A DNA stretch of 43,004 nucleotides from Amycolatopsis echigonensis (GCF_014174495.1 NZ_JACJHR010000078.1:1-43004); one strand, 5' to 3'. Shown: positions 1-7,431, numbered from the stretch's first letter. Numbers and translations are program-made. Notes: generated from the letters alone by a model not told the origin.

Positions 1-343
1 TGTGGGGGTGGGGGGGTGGGGGGGGTGTGGGGTGGGAGTGGTGGGGGGGTGCGGGGGTGGTGTGGGTGCTGGGTGAGTTGGGTGCGCGGGTGCGGTTTGG
101 TGAGTGGTGCGCGGGTGGGGTGGGTGGTTGCGTGGGGTTCGCGGGTTCGGTTTCGCGACTCAATGGCGCATTGGGTGTGCGGGATGCACTGAACGGCGCA
201 TTGGGGTGCGTGCGGCGGGATTGTGGTCCGCGAAAGGAATCTCGGCGGAATCTAAGTCGGTGAAGGTTCCCGTCTCGGACGGCGGTCGTACGTGAGGGGA
301 ACCTTGAGGGACTCAGATTCCCTCAAAGTTCCCCTCGCTGATC
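1..343. other. Non-coding G-rich region with short direct repeats
   Basis: I see no credible gene here. The first ~130 bases are runs of G broken by single T or A, with G-quadruplex potential on the + strand. Positions 158-180 and 188-210 are an imperfect direct repeat of about 23 nt with a 30-nt period and the core GGCGCATTGGG. Positions 247-270 resemble 40459-40483 at the other end of the window, so this is dispersed intergenic repeat material. Short ORFs here are Gly/Val/Trp-rich products of the skewed composition and lack coding character. Confidence 0.7.
294..336. terminator. Palindrome downstream of the OsmC gene
   Basis: Arms 294-311 and 319-336 are 18 nt long, with the left arm reading GAGGGGAACCTTGAGGGA. 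They pair with one mismatch around a 7-nt loop. The element begins 12 nt past the stop of the minus-strand OsmC gene, so it probably terminates that transcript. It has no clear T-tract. It also belongs to a repeat family seen near 40441-40491. Confidence 0.55.
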
Positions 344-347
344 CGGG

Positions 348-782
348 TCAGGCCAGGGCGGCGTCCAGGGTGATGGTGGTGCCGGAGAGGGCCTTGGAGA
401 CCGGGCAGGTCTTTTCCGCGGTTTCCGCCAGTTCGGCGAATTGGTCGGCGGTGACGCCGTCCAATTTCGCGCGCAGGGTGATGGCGATGCCGCTGATTTC
501 GAAGCCGCCGCCTTCGGCTGGGCCGAGGGTTACTTCGGCGGAGACGTCGATGTATTCGGCTTCCAGTTTCTGGGATTCCAGCACGCCCGACAGGTTCATC
601 GCCAGGCAGCTCGAGTGCGCGGCGGCGATGAGTTCTTCGGGGCTGGTCTGCCCGTCCGGATCGCCGGCGCGGGTCGGGAAGGACACCTCGTAGGTGCCCA
701 GGTTCGACGAGTCGAAGGTGACCTCGCCCTTGCCTTTCTGCAGTCCGCCGGTCCAGTGGGTGGTCGCGTCGCGGCTGGGCAT
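348..782 (-). CDS. osmC: OsmC/Ohr family peroxiredoxin
   Basis: This 144-residue protein is a thiol peroxidase of the OsmC family, which reduces organic hydroperoxides in the cytoplasm. Both conserved cysteines are visible: AAAHSSCLAM in the central helix and AEKTCPVSKAL further on. The length matches the family. The start is ATG at 782 because AAGGAGAC lies 5 nt upstream; the reading frame stays open 18 codons further, but that extension crosses the -10 region of the promoter. The gene is transcribed alone from a promoter at 823-851 that overlaps an inverted repeat resembling an OhrR/MarR operator, and it diverges from the DinB-like pair. The OsmC versus Ohr subfamily is not resolved; the N-terminus looks OsmC-like. 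Confidence 0.9.
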   Translation of the reverse strand: MPSRDATTHWTGGLQKGKGEVTFDSSNLGTYEVSFPTRAGDPDGQTSPEELIAAAHSSCLAMNLSGVLESQKLEAEYIDVSAEVTLGPAEGGGFEISGIAITLRAKLDGVTADQFAELAETAEKTCPVSKALSGTTITLDAALA

Positions 783-822
783 CGCTGTCTCCTTGAAACG
801 GTTGGCAACACTGTCCCTCATG

Positions 823-851
823 ACAGTAGTGCGCAATTACATTGTGCGCAA
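823..851 (-). promoter_or_regulatory. OsmC promoter with overlapping inverted repeat
   Basis: On the minus strand, -35 TTGCGC (846-851) and -10 TACTGT (823-828) are separated by exactly 17 nt. The spacer contains CAAT-TAC-ATTG (834-844) inside a larger TGCGCA...TGCGCA repeat (830-850). This core resembles OhrR boxes (TACAATT-AAATTGTA type). A MarR/OhrR repressor sensing peroxides is therefore plausible, but none is encoded in this window. The transcript would have a leader of about 35 nt. Confidence 0.6.
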
Positions 852-896
852 GGTAAATCGCGAAAACGGGTGGCCGGATGCGGCAGACTGCGAGAG

Positions 897-1406
897 GTGA
901 CCGATGCTCCTGAACGTCCCGACCCGCCCATGGCGGGGGACGAGCGCACCCAGCTCACCGGCTTCCTCGACTTCCTGCGCGCCAGCGTCGTGTGGAAATG
1001 CTCCGGGCTCACCGACGAGCAAGCCCGCCGGACGCACGTGCCCAGCGAGCTGACCACGATCGCCGGGCTGCTGTGCCATCTCACCCTCGTAGAGAACTAC
1101 TGGTTCCGCGTCGTCCTGGACGGGCAGCCGGACGAGTGGGCGGATCGGCTCGAAATCGACCGGGACGCCGAGTTCCGGCTCGCGCTGGAGCTGCCGATGA
1201 CGCAGCTCATCGCCGACTACGAGGCTGAGGCCGAGAAGTGCCGGGCGGTCGTCGCGGCGAGGGGGTTCGACGACACGGTGCTGTTCAAGGGGGACAAACC
1301 GCTCACGGTGCGTTGGGTCCTCACGCACATGATCGAGGAGACCGCGCGCCATCTCGGGCATCTTGACCTGCTGCGCGAGCTGACCGACGGTCTCACCGGG
1401 GAGTGA
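897..1406 (+). CDS. DinB/DUF664 family protein, copy 1
   Basis: This 169-residue protein has the DinB four-helix-bundle pattern of the DUF664 group. These are metal-binding proteins, some of which are thiol-dependent transferases using mycothiol or bacillithiol. Metal-ligand candidates are the His in CHLTLVEN and the His residues in HMIEETARHLGHL. The GTG at 897 is taken as start; an ATG at 930 is the alternative and would remove a Pro-rich N-terminal stretch. The stop overlaps the start of the next gene (GTGA), so the two are co-translated. A 27-nt stretch at 992-1018 is identical to 1462-1488 in the next gene, showing that the pair arose by tandem duplication. The substrate is unknown. Confidence 0.8.
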   Translation: MTDAPERPDPPMAGDERTQLTGFLDFLRASVVWKCSGLTDEQARRTHVPSELTTIAGLLCHLTLVENYWFRVVLDGQPDEWADRLEIDRDAEFRLALELPMTQLIADYEAEAEKCRAVVAARGFDDTVLFKGDKPLTVRWVLTHMIEETARHLGHLDLLRELTDGLTGE

Positions 1407-1846
1407 GCCTCGAGCGCGCGCAGCTGGTCGACGACCTCGAACTGCTGCGCGCGACCGTGGCGTGGAAATGCTCCGGGCTCACCGACGAACAGGCTCGCTG
1501 GCCCGGAGAGAGGATGACCGCCGCCGGGATTTTGTGGCACCTCGCGTTGGTGGAGAACACCCTGCACGACGTCGTCGTCACCGGGCAGCCGGAGCGCTGG
1601 GCCGAGCGGCTGGAGGCGGGGCGGGACGCTGCGTTCGAGGTGGGTCTCGACCTGCCGATCGAGGACGTGCGCGGCGCTTATCGGGACAACGTGGAGCTGT
1701 GCCGTGAGGTCATCGCGGAACGGTCTCTCGACGATCCGGTGGGATTTGAGGGCGATCGGTTGGTGACGGTGGGATCGGTGGTCGAGTACTTAGTGAAGGA
1801 GACCTCGCGGCATCTCGAGTTGCTGCGCGGGCTCATCGGGGAGTGA
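1403..1846 (+). CDS. DinB/DUF664 family protein, copy 2
   Basis: This 147-residue protein is a paralogue of the gene just upstream and starts at the GTG that overlaps the upstream stop by 4 bp. It keeps WKCSGLTDEQAR near the N-terminus and WHLALVEN in the first metal-site helix. The third-ligand region reads YLVKETSRHLELL where copy 1 has HMIEETARHLGHL, so one His of copy 1 is replaced by Tyr. The two copies may therefore differ in metal binding, or act as a heterodimer in which one is non-catalytic; that is inference. The 3' end overlaps the convergent DUF1295 gene by 14 bp. Confidence 0.78.
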   Translation: MSLERAQLVDDLELLRATVAWKCSGLTDEQARWPGERMTAAGILWHLALVENTLHDVVVTGQPERWAERLEAGRDAAFEVGLDLPIEDVRGAYRDNVELCREVIAERSLDDPVGFEGDRLVTVGSVVEYLVKETSRHLELLRGLIGE

Positions 1847-2612
1847 GCTTTTTCGGCGGCAGTGGGAAGAATCCGCTGGTGCGGGCGATGTAGTCGGCGT
1901 AGCCGGGGCGGGTTCGCCGCAGGCTTTTCTCCAGCATGGGCTTGCCGGTGCCGCGGGCGAGGGTGAAGGTCATCGCGACGGGGGACAGGATCGTCGCCGC
2001 GCCAGGCCACGTCGAGCAGGCCAGCAGGTAGAGGCCCCACCAGACGCAGGCGTCGCCGAAGTAGTTCGGGTGGCGGGTGTAGCGCCAGAGGCCGGTGTCG
2101 AGGACTCGGCCTTGGTTCGCCGGGTTCGCGCGGAAGCGGCGGAGTTGCTCGTCGCCGAGAGTTTCGATGGCGAAGCCGACCAGCCAGACCGCGACGCCTA
2201 GCCAGGCGGTGACGCCGAAACCCGTGCCGGACATCGCGAATTGCACGGGCAGCGAGACGAACCACAGGACCACGGCTTGCATCAGGTACGTCCGCACGAA
2301 GATCCGGACGCCTGGGTTCGCGCCGGCGCGGTCGACTATCTGTTGGTAGCGCGGGTCTTCCGGCTTGCCGCGGTTGCGCAGGTGCAGGTGGACGGCCAGG
2401 CGGACACCCCAGACGACGGTGAGTGCGGCGGTAGTCAGGCGCAGGGCGAGCGGGCCGGTGCCGAAGGGGAACGAGACCGCGGCGACGAGGGCGAAACCCA
2501 GGCCCCAGAAGGTGTCGATGGTGTCGTAGCGGCGGCGCAGGCGGGCTATGCCGAACGTCAGCGTCACTGCGGCCAGGGTGACTCCGGTGGTGAGGCCGAG
2601 CAGCGCGATCAT
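1833..2612 (-). CDS. DUF1295 membrane protein (steroid 5-alpha-reductase-like)
   Basis: This 259-residue integral membrane protein belongs to the DUF1295/isoprenylcysteine methyltransferase-like fold. Hydrophobic segments begin at the N-terminus (MIALLGLTTGVTLAAVTL), and the signature RYTRHPNYFGD lies about two thirds along. Homologues in M. tuberculosis (Rv0446c) sit inside the sigK locus. The ATG at 2612 overlaps the methyltransferase stop (ATGA), so it is the second gene of that minus-strand operon; a GTG two codons upstream is an alternative. A role in reducing or modifying the lipid made by the neighbouring methyltransferase is inferred from context only. Confidence 0.85.
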   Translation of the reverse strand: MIALLGLTTGVTLAAVTLTFGIARLRRRYDTIDTFWGLGFALVAAVSFPFGTGPLALRLTTAALTVVWGVRLAVHLHLRNRGKPEDPRYQQIVDRAGANPGVRIFVRTYLMQAVVLWFVSLPVQFAMSGTGFGVTAWLGVAVWLVGFAIETLGDEQLRRFRANPANQGRVLDTGLWRYTRHPNYFGDACVWWGLYLLACSTWPGAATILSPVAMTFTLARGTGKPMLEKSLRRTRPGYADYIARTSGFFPLPPKKLTPR

Positions 2613-3847
2613 GCCCACTCCCTTGTCCACGGGAAGCCGGAGCGGCCGTTCGCGTCCGGTCGCACGGCGAGGATCTGGTCCACGCCCATGCGGTTCTCCT
2701 CGAAGGCGAGTGCGCCACCCGCCAGATAGAGCCGCCAGACCCGGGCGCCTGCCTCGCCGATCAACGCGACAGCCTCGTCCCAGTGTTGTTCCAGGGTGTC
2801 TGCCCAGGCTCGCACGGTCGGGACGTAGTGCTCGCGCAACGCGTGCACGTCGCGGATTTCGAAGCCGGCGGTTTCGAGGTGGCCGAGCGTGCGGCTGAGC
2901 GGACGCATGGTCATGTCGGGGGCGATGTAGCGCTCGATGAACGCGCCGCCGCCGGGCGCGACCGCTCCGCGCGACATTTGCTGCACTAGCAGCCGTCCGG
3001 TCGGGTTGAGCATCCGGTACAAGGTGGCGGCGTAGGCCGGGTAGTTCTCCTCGCCGACGTGTTCCCCCATCTCGACCGACGCGACAGCGTCGAAGGACTC
3101 TCCGGCGAGTTCCCGGTAGTCCTGTCTCCGGACCTCGACACGGTCGTCCAGATTGTGCTGCGCCAGCCGGGTTTTGACGTGCTGCACCTGCTCGGCGGAG
3201 ATCGTGACGCCGACGGCCTGGACGCCGTGGTGCTTCGCCGCGTGCACGAGCAGGGAACCCCAGCCGCATCCGACGTCGAGGAGCCGCATACCCGGTCGCA
3301 GGCCGAGCTTCCGGCAGATCAGCTCGAGCTTGTCGTGCTGGGCGCGAGCAAGACCAGCGGATTCGGACCAGTAGCCCGAGGAGTACGCCATCGAATCGTC
3401 CAGCAGCAGCTGGTAGAAGGCGTTCGACAGGTCGTAGTGGTGCGAGATGGCCGAACGGTCCCGGCCGAGGCTATGCGGCTTTCCGCGCAGCCGGGCTTCT
3501 TCGGCGGGCGGCTTCAGCGGCAGGCCGAACACTCCGAGCCGGGCAGCGAGGCGGACTGCCTCGCCGAAGTCTCGTGCGGACAGTTGCGGCCGGTAAGCCC
3601 AGGCCCGCCGGAAGGCCTCGGTGAGATCGCCTTCGACGTCCAGGTCGCCCGAGACGTAAGCCCGGGCCAAGCCGAGCTCGCCGGGGGAGTACAGGAGCCA
3701 GCGGAGCGCGCGGCGGTTTTTCAGGACGACGGTCGGCCCGGCCGGTCCGGCCTGGTGCCCGTCCCAGGTGCGGACGGCGACCGGCAGCGCGCCGCCGAGG
3801 AGACGTTCGGCGAAGTCGGCGAGTCGGTGAGCTGCGGATATCGGCAT
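2609..3847 (-). CDS. Cyclopropane-fatty-acid synthase family methyltransferase (UfaA1-like)
   Basis: This 412-residue SAM-dependent methyltransferase has a CFA-synthase N-terminal region, the AISHHYDLSNAFY motif at 133-145, and SAM-binding DVGCGWGS at 191-198. CFA-type enzymes transfer a methyl group to the double bond of unsaturated phospholipid acyl chains, giving cyclopropane or methyl-branched products. The M. tuberculosis homologue is ufaA1 (Rv0447c) of the sigK locus. The start is ATG at 3847, exactly 7 nt after a SigK-like -10, which implies leaderless translation and decides between this ATG and an upstream ATG at 3889. The gene is followed by the DUF1295 gene with a 4-bp overlap. Which product is made cannot be read from sequence. 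Confidence 0.9.
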   Translation of the reverse strand: MPISAAHRLADFAERLLGGALPVAVRTWDGHQAGPAGPTVVLKNRRALRWLLYSPGELGLARAYVSGDLDVEGDLTEAFRRAWAYRPQLSARDFGEAVRLAARLGVFGLPLKPPAEEARLRGKPHSLGRDRSAISHHYDLSNAFYQLLLDDSMAYSSGYWSESAGLARAQHDKLELICRKLGLRPGMRLLDVGCGWGSLLVHAAKHHGVQAVGVTISAEQVQHVKTRLAQHNLDDRVEVRRQDYRELAGESFDAVASVEMGEHVGEENYPAYAATLYRMLNPTGRLLVQQMSRGAVAPGGGAFIERYIAPDMTMRPLSRTLGHLETAGFEIRDVHALREHYVPTVRAWADTLEQHWDEAVALIGEAGARVWRLYLAGGALAFEENRMGVDQILAVRPDANGRSGFPWTREWA

Positions 3848-3854
3848 ACCTGGG

Positions 3855-3881
3855 CTTCGGAGCGGAAGGCCGCGCGGATTG
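3855..3881 (-). promoter_or_regulatory. SigK-like promoter for the methyltransferase operon
   Basis: On the minus strand, CAATCC (3876-3881) and CCGAAG (3855-3860) are separated by 15 nt. Each hexamer differs by one base from the motif recalled for mycobacterial SigK (CCATCC / CCGAAT). The ATG follows 7 nt after the -10. Its partner promoter lies back to back on the other strand, with only 4 bp between the two -35 elements. Confidence 0.65.
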
Positions 3882-3885
3882 GCGC

Positions 3886-3912
3886 CCATCCGTTCCGGCC
3901 GCGGCTCCGAAT
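3886..3912 (+). promoter_or_regulatory. SigK-like promoter for the oxidase-sigK operon
   Basis: CCATCC (3886-3891) and CCGAAT (3907-3912) match both hexamers recalled for SigK promoters in mycobacteria, with a 15-nt spacer. The GTG start of the oxidase is 7 nt downstream, so the mRNA is probably leaderless. Since sigK is third in this operon, the promoter would close a positive autoregulatory loop. Confidence 0.72.
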
Positions 3913-3919
3913 CCTCTCC

Positions 3920-5191
3920 GTGCACCACACCACGGGACAACGCATCGCTGTCATCGGCAGCGGGGTCGCCGGCCTCACCGCCGTGTACCTGCTGCAGCGC
4001 CGCTACGAGGTTCTGCTGTTCGAGGCCGACGACCGGCTCGGCGGCCACGCCCACACCCACGACGTGCCGAGCGCGCGCGGCGGGACGGTCGCCGTCGACT
4101 CCGGGTTCCTCGTCCACAACGAGCGCACTTACCCGACCCTGCTCCGGCTGTTCGGCGAACTCGGCGTCCGCACCCGCGCGACCGAGATGTCGATGAGCAT
4201 CCGCTGCGACGGCTGCGGGCTGCAGTACGCCGGGGCGAAAGGCCTGCGCGGCCTGTTCGCGCAACGGAGCAACGCGGCGTCCACGCGCTACCTGCTCATG
4301 CTGGCCGAGGTGAAGCGGTTCCATCGGCACGCCGGAAGGCTGCTGGCCCGCGCCGACGCCGGCGACGTTCCGCTCGCCGCGTTCCTGGCGATCGGCGGGT
4401 ATTCACGGTACTTCGTGGACCATTTCGTGCTGCCGCTCGTGTCCACGGTGTGGTCGGCCGACCGCAGTGACACCATGCAGTATCCGGCGCGCTATCTGTT
4501 CGAATTCCTGCGCAACCACGGAATGCTCTCGGTGCGTGATTCGCCGACTTGGCGGACAGTCGTCGGCGGTTCGCGGGAGTACGTCGAGCGGGCGGCCAAA
4601 CAGCTGACCGCGGTGCATCTCTCCACTCCGGTCCGCGCGGTGCAGCGGACCGCGCGCGGCGTCGAGGTGCGCGATGACGCCGACACCGCGCATCGGGTCG
4701 ACCGGGTCGTAGTCGCGACGCATGCGGATCAAGCGCTCCGGCTGTTGGCGGATCCCACTGCGGCGGAAGAAAAACTGCTCGGTTCCTTCCGTTACTCGCG
4801 CAACGAAGCCTGGCTGCACACCGATCACACGGTGCTGCCGACCGTGCCCGCTGCCCGGTCCTCGTGGAATTACCGGACACCTGGCTGTGGGGCGGAGCTG
4901 CGTGCCGTCCAAGTCACTTATGACCTGAATCGCTTGATGGGCCTCGACGAAGCGACGACGTACGCCGTCACCCTCAACCCGAGCGTCAGCCTCGATTCGA
5001 AGGCAGTGGTCGCGAAAATGTCTTACGAGCATCCGGTCTACACGCCGGAATCCGTTGCCGCGCAGAGACGCATTGCGGAATTGAACGACGGCGTCCTCGC
5101 CTACGCCGGTGCTTATCAAGGCTGGGGATTCCACGAGGACGGTTGTTCGTCGGGGGTCCGCGCCGCGGCCAGTTTCGGGGTGACGTGGTGA
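3920..5191 (+). CDS. FAD-dependent NAD(P)-binding amine oxidase-like protein
   Basis: This 423-residue flavoprotein opens with a Rossmann dinucleotide-binding motif (IAVIGSGVAGLTAVYLL, then the acidic end of beta-2 at LLFEADDRLGG). It resembles the amine-oxidase/desaturase family and Rv0449c of the M. tuberculosis sigK locus. The start is GTG at 3920, placed 7 nt after a SigK-like -10. Its stop overlaps the next gene's GTG by 4 bp. Homologous sets of oxidase, DUF1365 and CFA-like methyltransferase occur in many bacteria under redox-responsive sigma factors and are thought to modify unsaturated fatty acids. The exact reaction here is unknown. Confidence 0.87.
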   Translation: MHHTTGQRIAVIGSGVAGLTAVYLLQRRYEVLLFEADDRLGGHAHTHDVPSARGGTVAVDSGFLVHNERTYPTLLRLFGELGVRTRATEMSMSIRCDGCGLQYAGAKGLRGLFAQRSNAASTRYLLMLAEVKRFHRHAGRLLARADAGDVPLAAFLAIGGYSRYFVDHFVLPLVSTVWSADRSDTMQYPARYLFEFLRNHGMLSVRDSPTWRTVVGGSREYVERAAKQLTAVHLSTPVRAVQRTARGVEVRDDADTAHRVDRVVVATHADQALRLLADPTAAEEKLLGSFRYSRNEAWLHTDHTVLPTVPAARSSWNYRTPGCGAELRAVQVTYDLNRLMGLDEATTYAVTLNPSVSLDSKAVVAKMSYEHPVYTPESVAAQRRIAELNDGVLAYAGAYQGWGFHEDGCSSGVRAAASFGVTW

Positions 5192-5910
5192 CCGCGCTCT
5201 ACGACGCCACCGTCGCACACGTCCGTCGGGCCGATCCGCCGTACTCCTTCGCGCACCGGATGTACCTGTGGCGGACCGACCTGGACCATCTGCCGCGCCT
5301 GCCGTGGTGGCTCCGGCCGTTCGCGCGTTTCGACGGCCGCGACCACTTCAACCGCGACGAACCCGGCGACATCCGGTCCAAACTGGACGCTTGGCTCGCG
5401 CACCGCGGAGTGGACTTGCGCGGCGGGCCGGTGACGATGCTCGCGTCAGCGCGCGTTCTCGGGTACGTGTTCAATCCGATCACCGTCTACTGGTGCCACC
5501 TGCCAGACGGCGCGCTCGCCTGCGTGGTCGCCGAGGTGCACAACACCTATGGCGGCCGGCACGCCTATCTGCTCCGGCCAGGAGACGACCTGCGGGCCGA
5601 CAAGGAGTTCTCCGTGTCGCCGTTCCAGGAGATGGCGGGGGAGTACCGGATGCACCTGCCGCGGCCGGACGCGCTGCTCGCGCTGACCGTCGTCCTGCAC
5701 CACGACGGTGACGCCGCCCTGACCGCTACGCTGCGAGGAGTCCGCCGTCCGGTCGGGATCCGCACGCTCGCGCGCTTCCTGCTGGGCAGGCCGCTGCAAC
5801 CGCAGCGCGTCGCCGCACTGATCCGCCGCCACGGGCTCGCGCTGTGGCGGCGCAAGGCCCCGCTCGCCGCCCGGACCGGACAGAACACGGCAGGAGCCCT
5901 CCATGGATGA
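5188..5910 (+). CDS. DUF1365 family protein
   Basis: This 240-residue protein carries DUF1365 hallmarks: YSFAHRMYLWRTDLD near the N-terminus, FNPITVYWC in the middle, and AEVHNTYGGRHAY. It is the counterpart of Rv0448c. It starts with GTG at 5188 overlapping the oxidase stop, and its last bases overlap the sigK start at 5903, so translation runs through the operon. The biochemical function is unassigned; family members co-occur with CFA-like methyltransferases and the flavoprotein, so a step in the same lipid modification is inferred. Confidence 0.87.
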   Translation: MTALYDATVAHVRRADPPYSFAHRMYLWRTDLDHLPRLPWWLRPFARFDGRDHFNRDEPGDIRSKLDAWLAHRGVDLRGGPVTMLASARVLGYVFNPITVYWCHLPDGALACVVAEVHNTYGGRHAYLLRPGDDLRADKEFSVSPFQEMAGEYRMHLPRPDALLALTVVLHHDGDAALTATLRGVRRPVGIRTLARFLLGRPLQPQRVAALIRRHGLALWRRKAPLAARTGQNTAGALHG

Positions 5911-6496
5911 GAGTGCACGCCCGGCCGACCGGCTCTCGGCGGTGCCGCCGACGAGTGCCGAGGACCTGATGGCGTTGGTCGCCAAGGGGGACGAACGCGC
6001 CTTCGAACGGCTCTACGATCAGCTCGCCGGTCCCGTCTACGGGCTCGTCCGCCGCATCGTGCGGGACCCCGCGCAGTCCGAAGAGGTCGCGCAGGAGGTG
6101 CTTGTGGAGCTGTGGAAGACCGCCACGCGCTACTCGCCGGGGAAAGGCAGCGTCCTGAACTGGGCGATGACGCTGGCGCACCGCCGCGCGGTCGACCGGG
6201 TCCGGTCCGCGCGAGCGAGCACCGAACGCGAACGGAAAGCGACCTTCGAGGCGGCACGCGGGCGGCCGTTCGACGAGGTCGCCGAATCCGTCGCGACCCG
6301 GCTGGAACGCTCGCAGGTGCGGCGCTGCCTGAAGACGCTCACTGAACTGCAGCGGGAGTCCGTTCTGCTGGCGTACTACCAGGGCTATACCTATCGCGAG
6401 GTCGCCGACGTGCTGGAGACGCCGCAAGGGACCGTCAAGACCAGACTGCGCGACGGGTTGATCCGGCTGCGCGACTGCCTGGGGGTGATGGCGTGA
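5903..6496 (+). CDS. sigK: ECF RNA polymerase sigma factor SigK
   Basis: This 197-residue ECF sigma factor has region 2 at about residues 22-95 (GDERAFERLYDQLAGPVYGL, then EEVAQEVLVELWK and LNWAMTLAHRRAVDRVR) and region 4 at about 135-190 (ESVLLAYYQGYTYREVADVL, then GTVKTRLRDGLIRLR). The SigK assignment rests on gene order with rskA, DUF1365, the flavoprotein, the CFA-like gene and DUF1295, as in mycobacteria, and on SigK-type promoters at 3855-3912. Translation overlaps DUF1365 upstream (8 bp) and rskA downstream (4 bp). It is expected to be held inactive by the membrane anti-sigma factor encoded next. Confidence 0.92.
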   Translation: MDESARPADRLSAVPPTSAEDLMALVAKGDERAFERLYDQLAGPVYGLVRRIVRDPAQSEEVAQEVLVELWKTATRYSPGKGSVLNWAMTLAHRRAVDRVRSARASTERERKATFEAARGRPFDEVAESVATRLERSQVRRCLKTLTELQRESVLLAYYQGYTYREVADVLETPQGTVKTRLRDGLIRLRDCLGVMA

Positions 6497-7254
6497 GCAG
6501 TCCCGACATGCACACGTTGGCCGGCGCGTACGCGCTCGACGCGCTGTCGGAGGTCGAGCGGGCCCAATTCCGCCGCCACCTCGACCAGTGCGACTCGTGT
6601 GCACAAGAAGTGCGCGAACTGCGCGAGACCGCGGCCCGGCTCGGCGCGGCGATGGACGAGCAGCCGCCGTCCGGTCTCAAGGACCGCGTGCTGGCGGACA
6701 TGCGCACGACCCGCCAGCTGCCGCCGCGGACCGATTCCGCGGAACCGCGCCCGCGCGGCCCCCGGCGCTGGCCGATGCTGATCGCCGCCGCGGCCGCCGT
6801 AATCGGCCTCGCCCTGGCCGGCGTGTTCGGCGGGATCGCGCTGCACACGAGCAGCCAGCTGACGACCGCACAGTCCGAATTGGACGCCGCACGCGCCCGC
6901 TACCTGCCGGTGGCCGAACTGCTCACCGCGCCCGACGTGCGGACCGAGCACGTCGCGTCGCCGCGCGGGGGCGGGGGCACGGTGGTCGCTTCGCGGAAGC
7001 TGGACCGCGTGATGTTCCTGCAGTCCGGGCTGCCGCCGGTCCGGTCCGGGCAGGTCTACGAGGCGTGGCTGATGGGCCCGGACCTGGCTCCGCGTCCGGC
7101 GGGGCTGCTGCCGGGCGGGCCGTCGGGTTCGCTGGTGGTGGCGCACGGATTGGCTGGTGCGGAGCAGTTCGCGGTCAGCGTGGAGCAGGCCGGCGGGTCG
7201 CCGTCGGGGAAGCCGTCGAACGACGTCGTTCTGGTGACTCCGATGCCCGCATAG
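6493..7254 (+). CDS. rskA: Anti-sigma-K factor RskA
   Basis: This 253-residue protein has a cytoplasmic anti-sigma domain with the HxxxCxxC zinc motif (H29, C33, C36), one transmembrane helix at about 95-116, and an extracytoplasmic domain of about 135 residues of the RskA C-terminal type. RskA binds SigK at the membrane; regulated proteolysis releases the sigma factor. The zinc ligands are intact, and in relatives this site is redox-sensitive. The GTG at 6493 overlaps the sigK stop. A perfect 18-nt palindrome follows the stop at 7256-7273. Confidence 0.92.
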   Translation: MSSPDMHTLAGAYALDALSEVERAQFRRHLDQCDSCAQEVRELRETAARLGAAMDEQPPSGLKDRVLADMRTTRQLPPRTDSAEPRPRGPRRWPMLIAAAAAVIGLALAGVFGGIALHTSSQLTTAQSELDAARARYLPVAELLTAPDVRTEHVASPRGGGGTVVASRKLDRVMFLQSGLPPVRSGQVYEAWLMGPDLAPRPAGLLPGGPSGSLVVAHGLAGAEQFAVSVEQAGGSPSGKPSNDVVLVTPMPA

Positions 7255-7255
7255 C

Positions 7256-7273
7256 AGACCCCGCGCGGGGTCT
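7256..7273 (+). terminator. Short GC palindrome ending the sigK operon
   Basis: AGACCCCGCGCGGGGTCT is a perfect self-complementary 18-mer starting 2 nt after the rskA stop. It has no T-tract, so it may be an inefficient or Rho-assisted terminator, or an RNA-processing hairpin. Confidence 0.45.
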
Positions 7274-7393
7274 CGCGGCGGGTTCCGGCCTTGCGGGCGG
7301 CTTCGCCTTGTGGCAAAACACCTTTGCCGCTCACGGCGTGGCTACTGGATTAGAGCTTGCGCGGCGCCTACCGTCCTGCCTTGACGCCGGTGG

Positions 7394-7431
7394 TTGACAT
7401 AACTCTCACTCTCGGGTTGAGGTTGAGGGTT
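7394..7431 (+). promoter_or_regulatory. ftsZ upstream region: TTGACA and leader inverted repeat
   Basis: A TTGACA hexamer at 7394-7399 (with TTGACG at 7381-7386) is followed by an imperfect inverted repeat, AACTCTCACTCTC against GAGGTTGAGGGTT, at 7401-7431. A similar TTGACATAA...GGTTGAGGTTGAG block is recalled upstream of ftsZ in other actinobacteria. No canonical -10 is visible at normal spacing. The ftsZ start lies about 50 nt downstream. Confidence 0.45.

Noticed and set aside
441..896. N-terminal extension of DinB-like copy 1
   Set aside because: The frame is open back to 441, but it is antisense to the OsmC gene and its promoter; the sequence has no DinB similarity until about 930.
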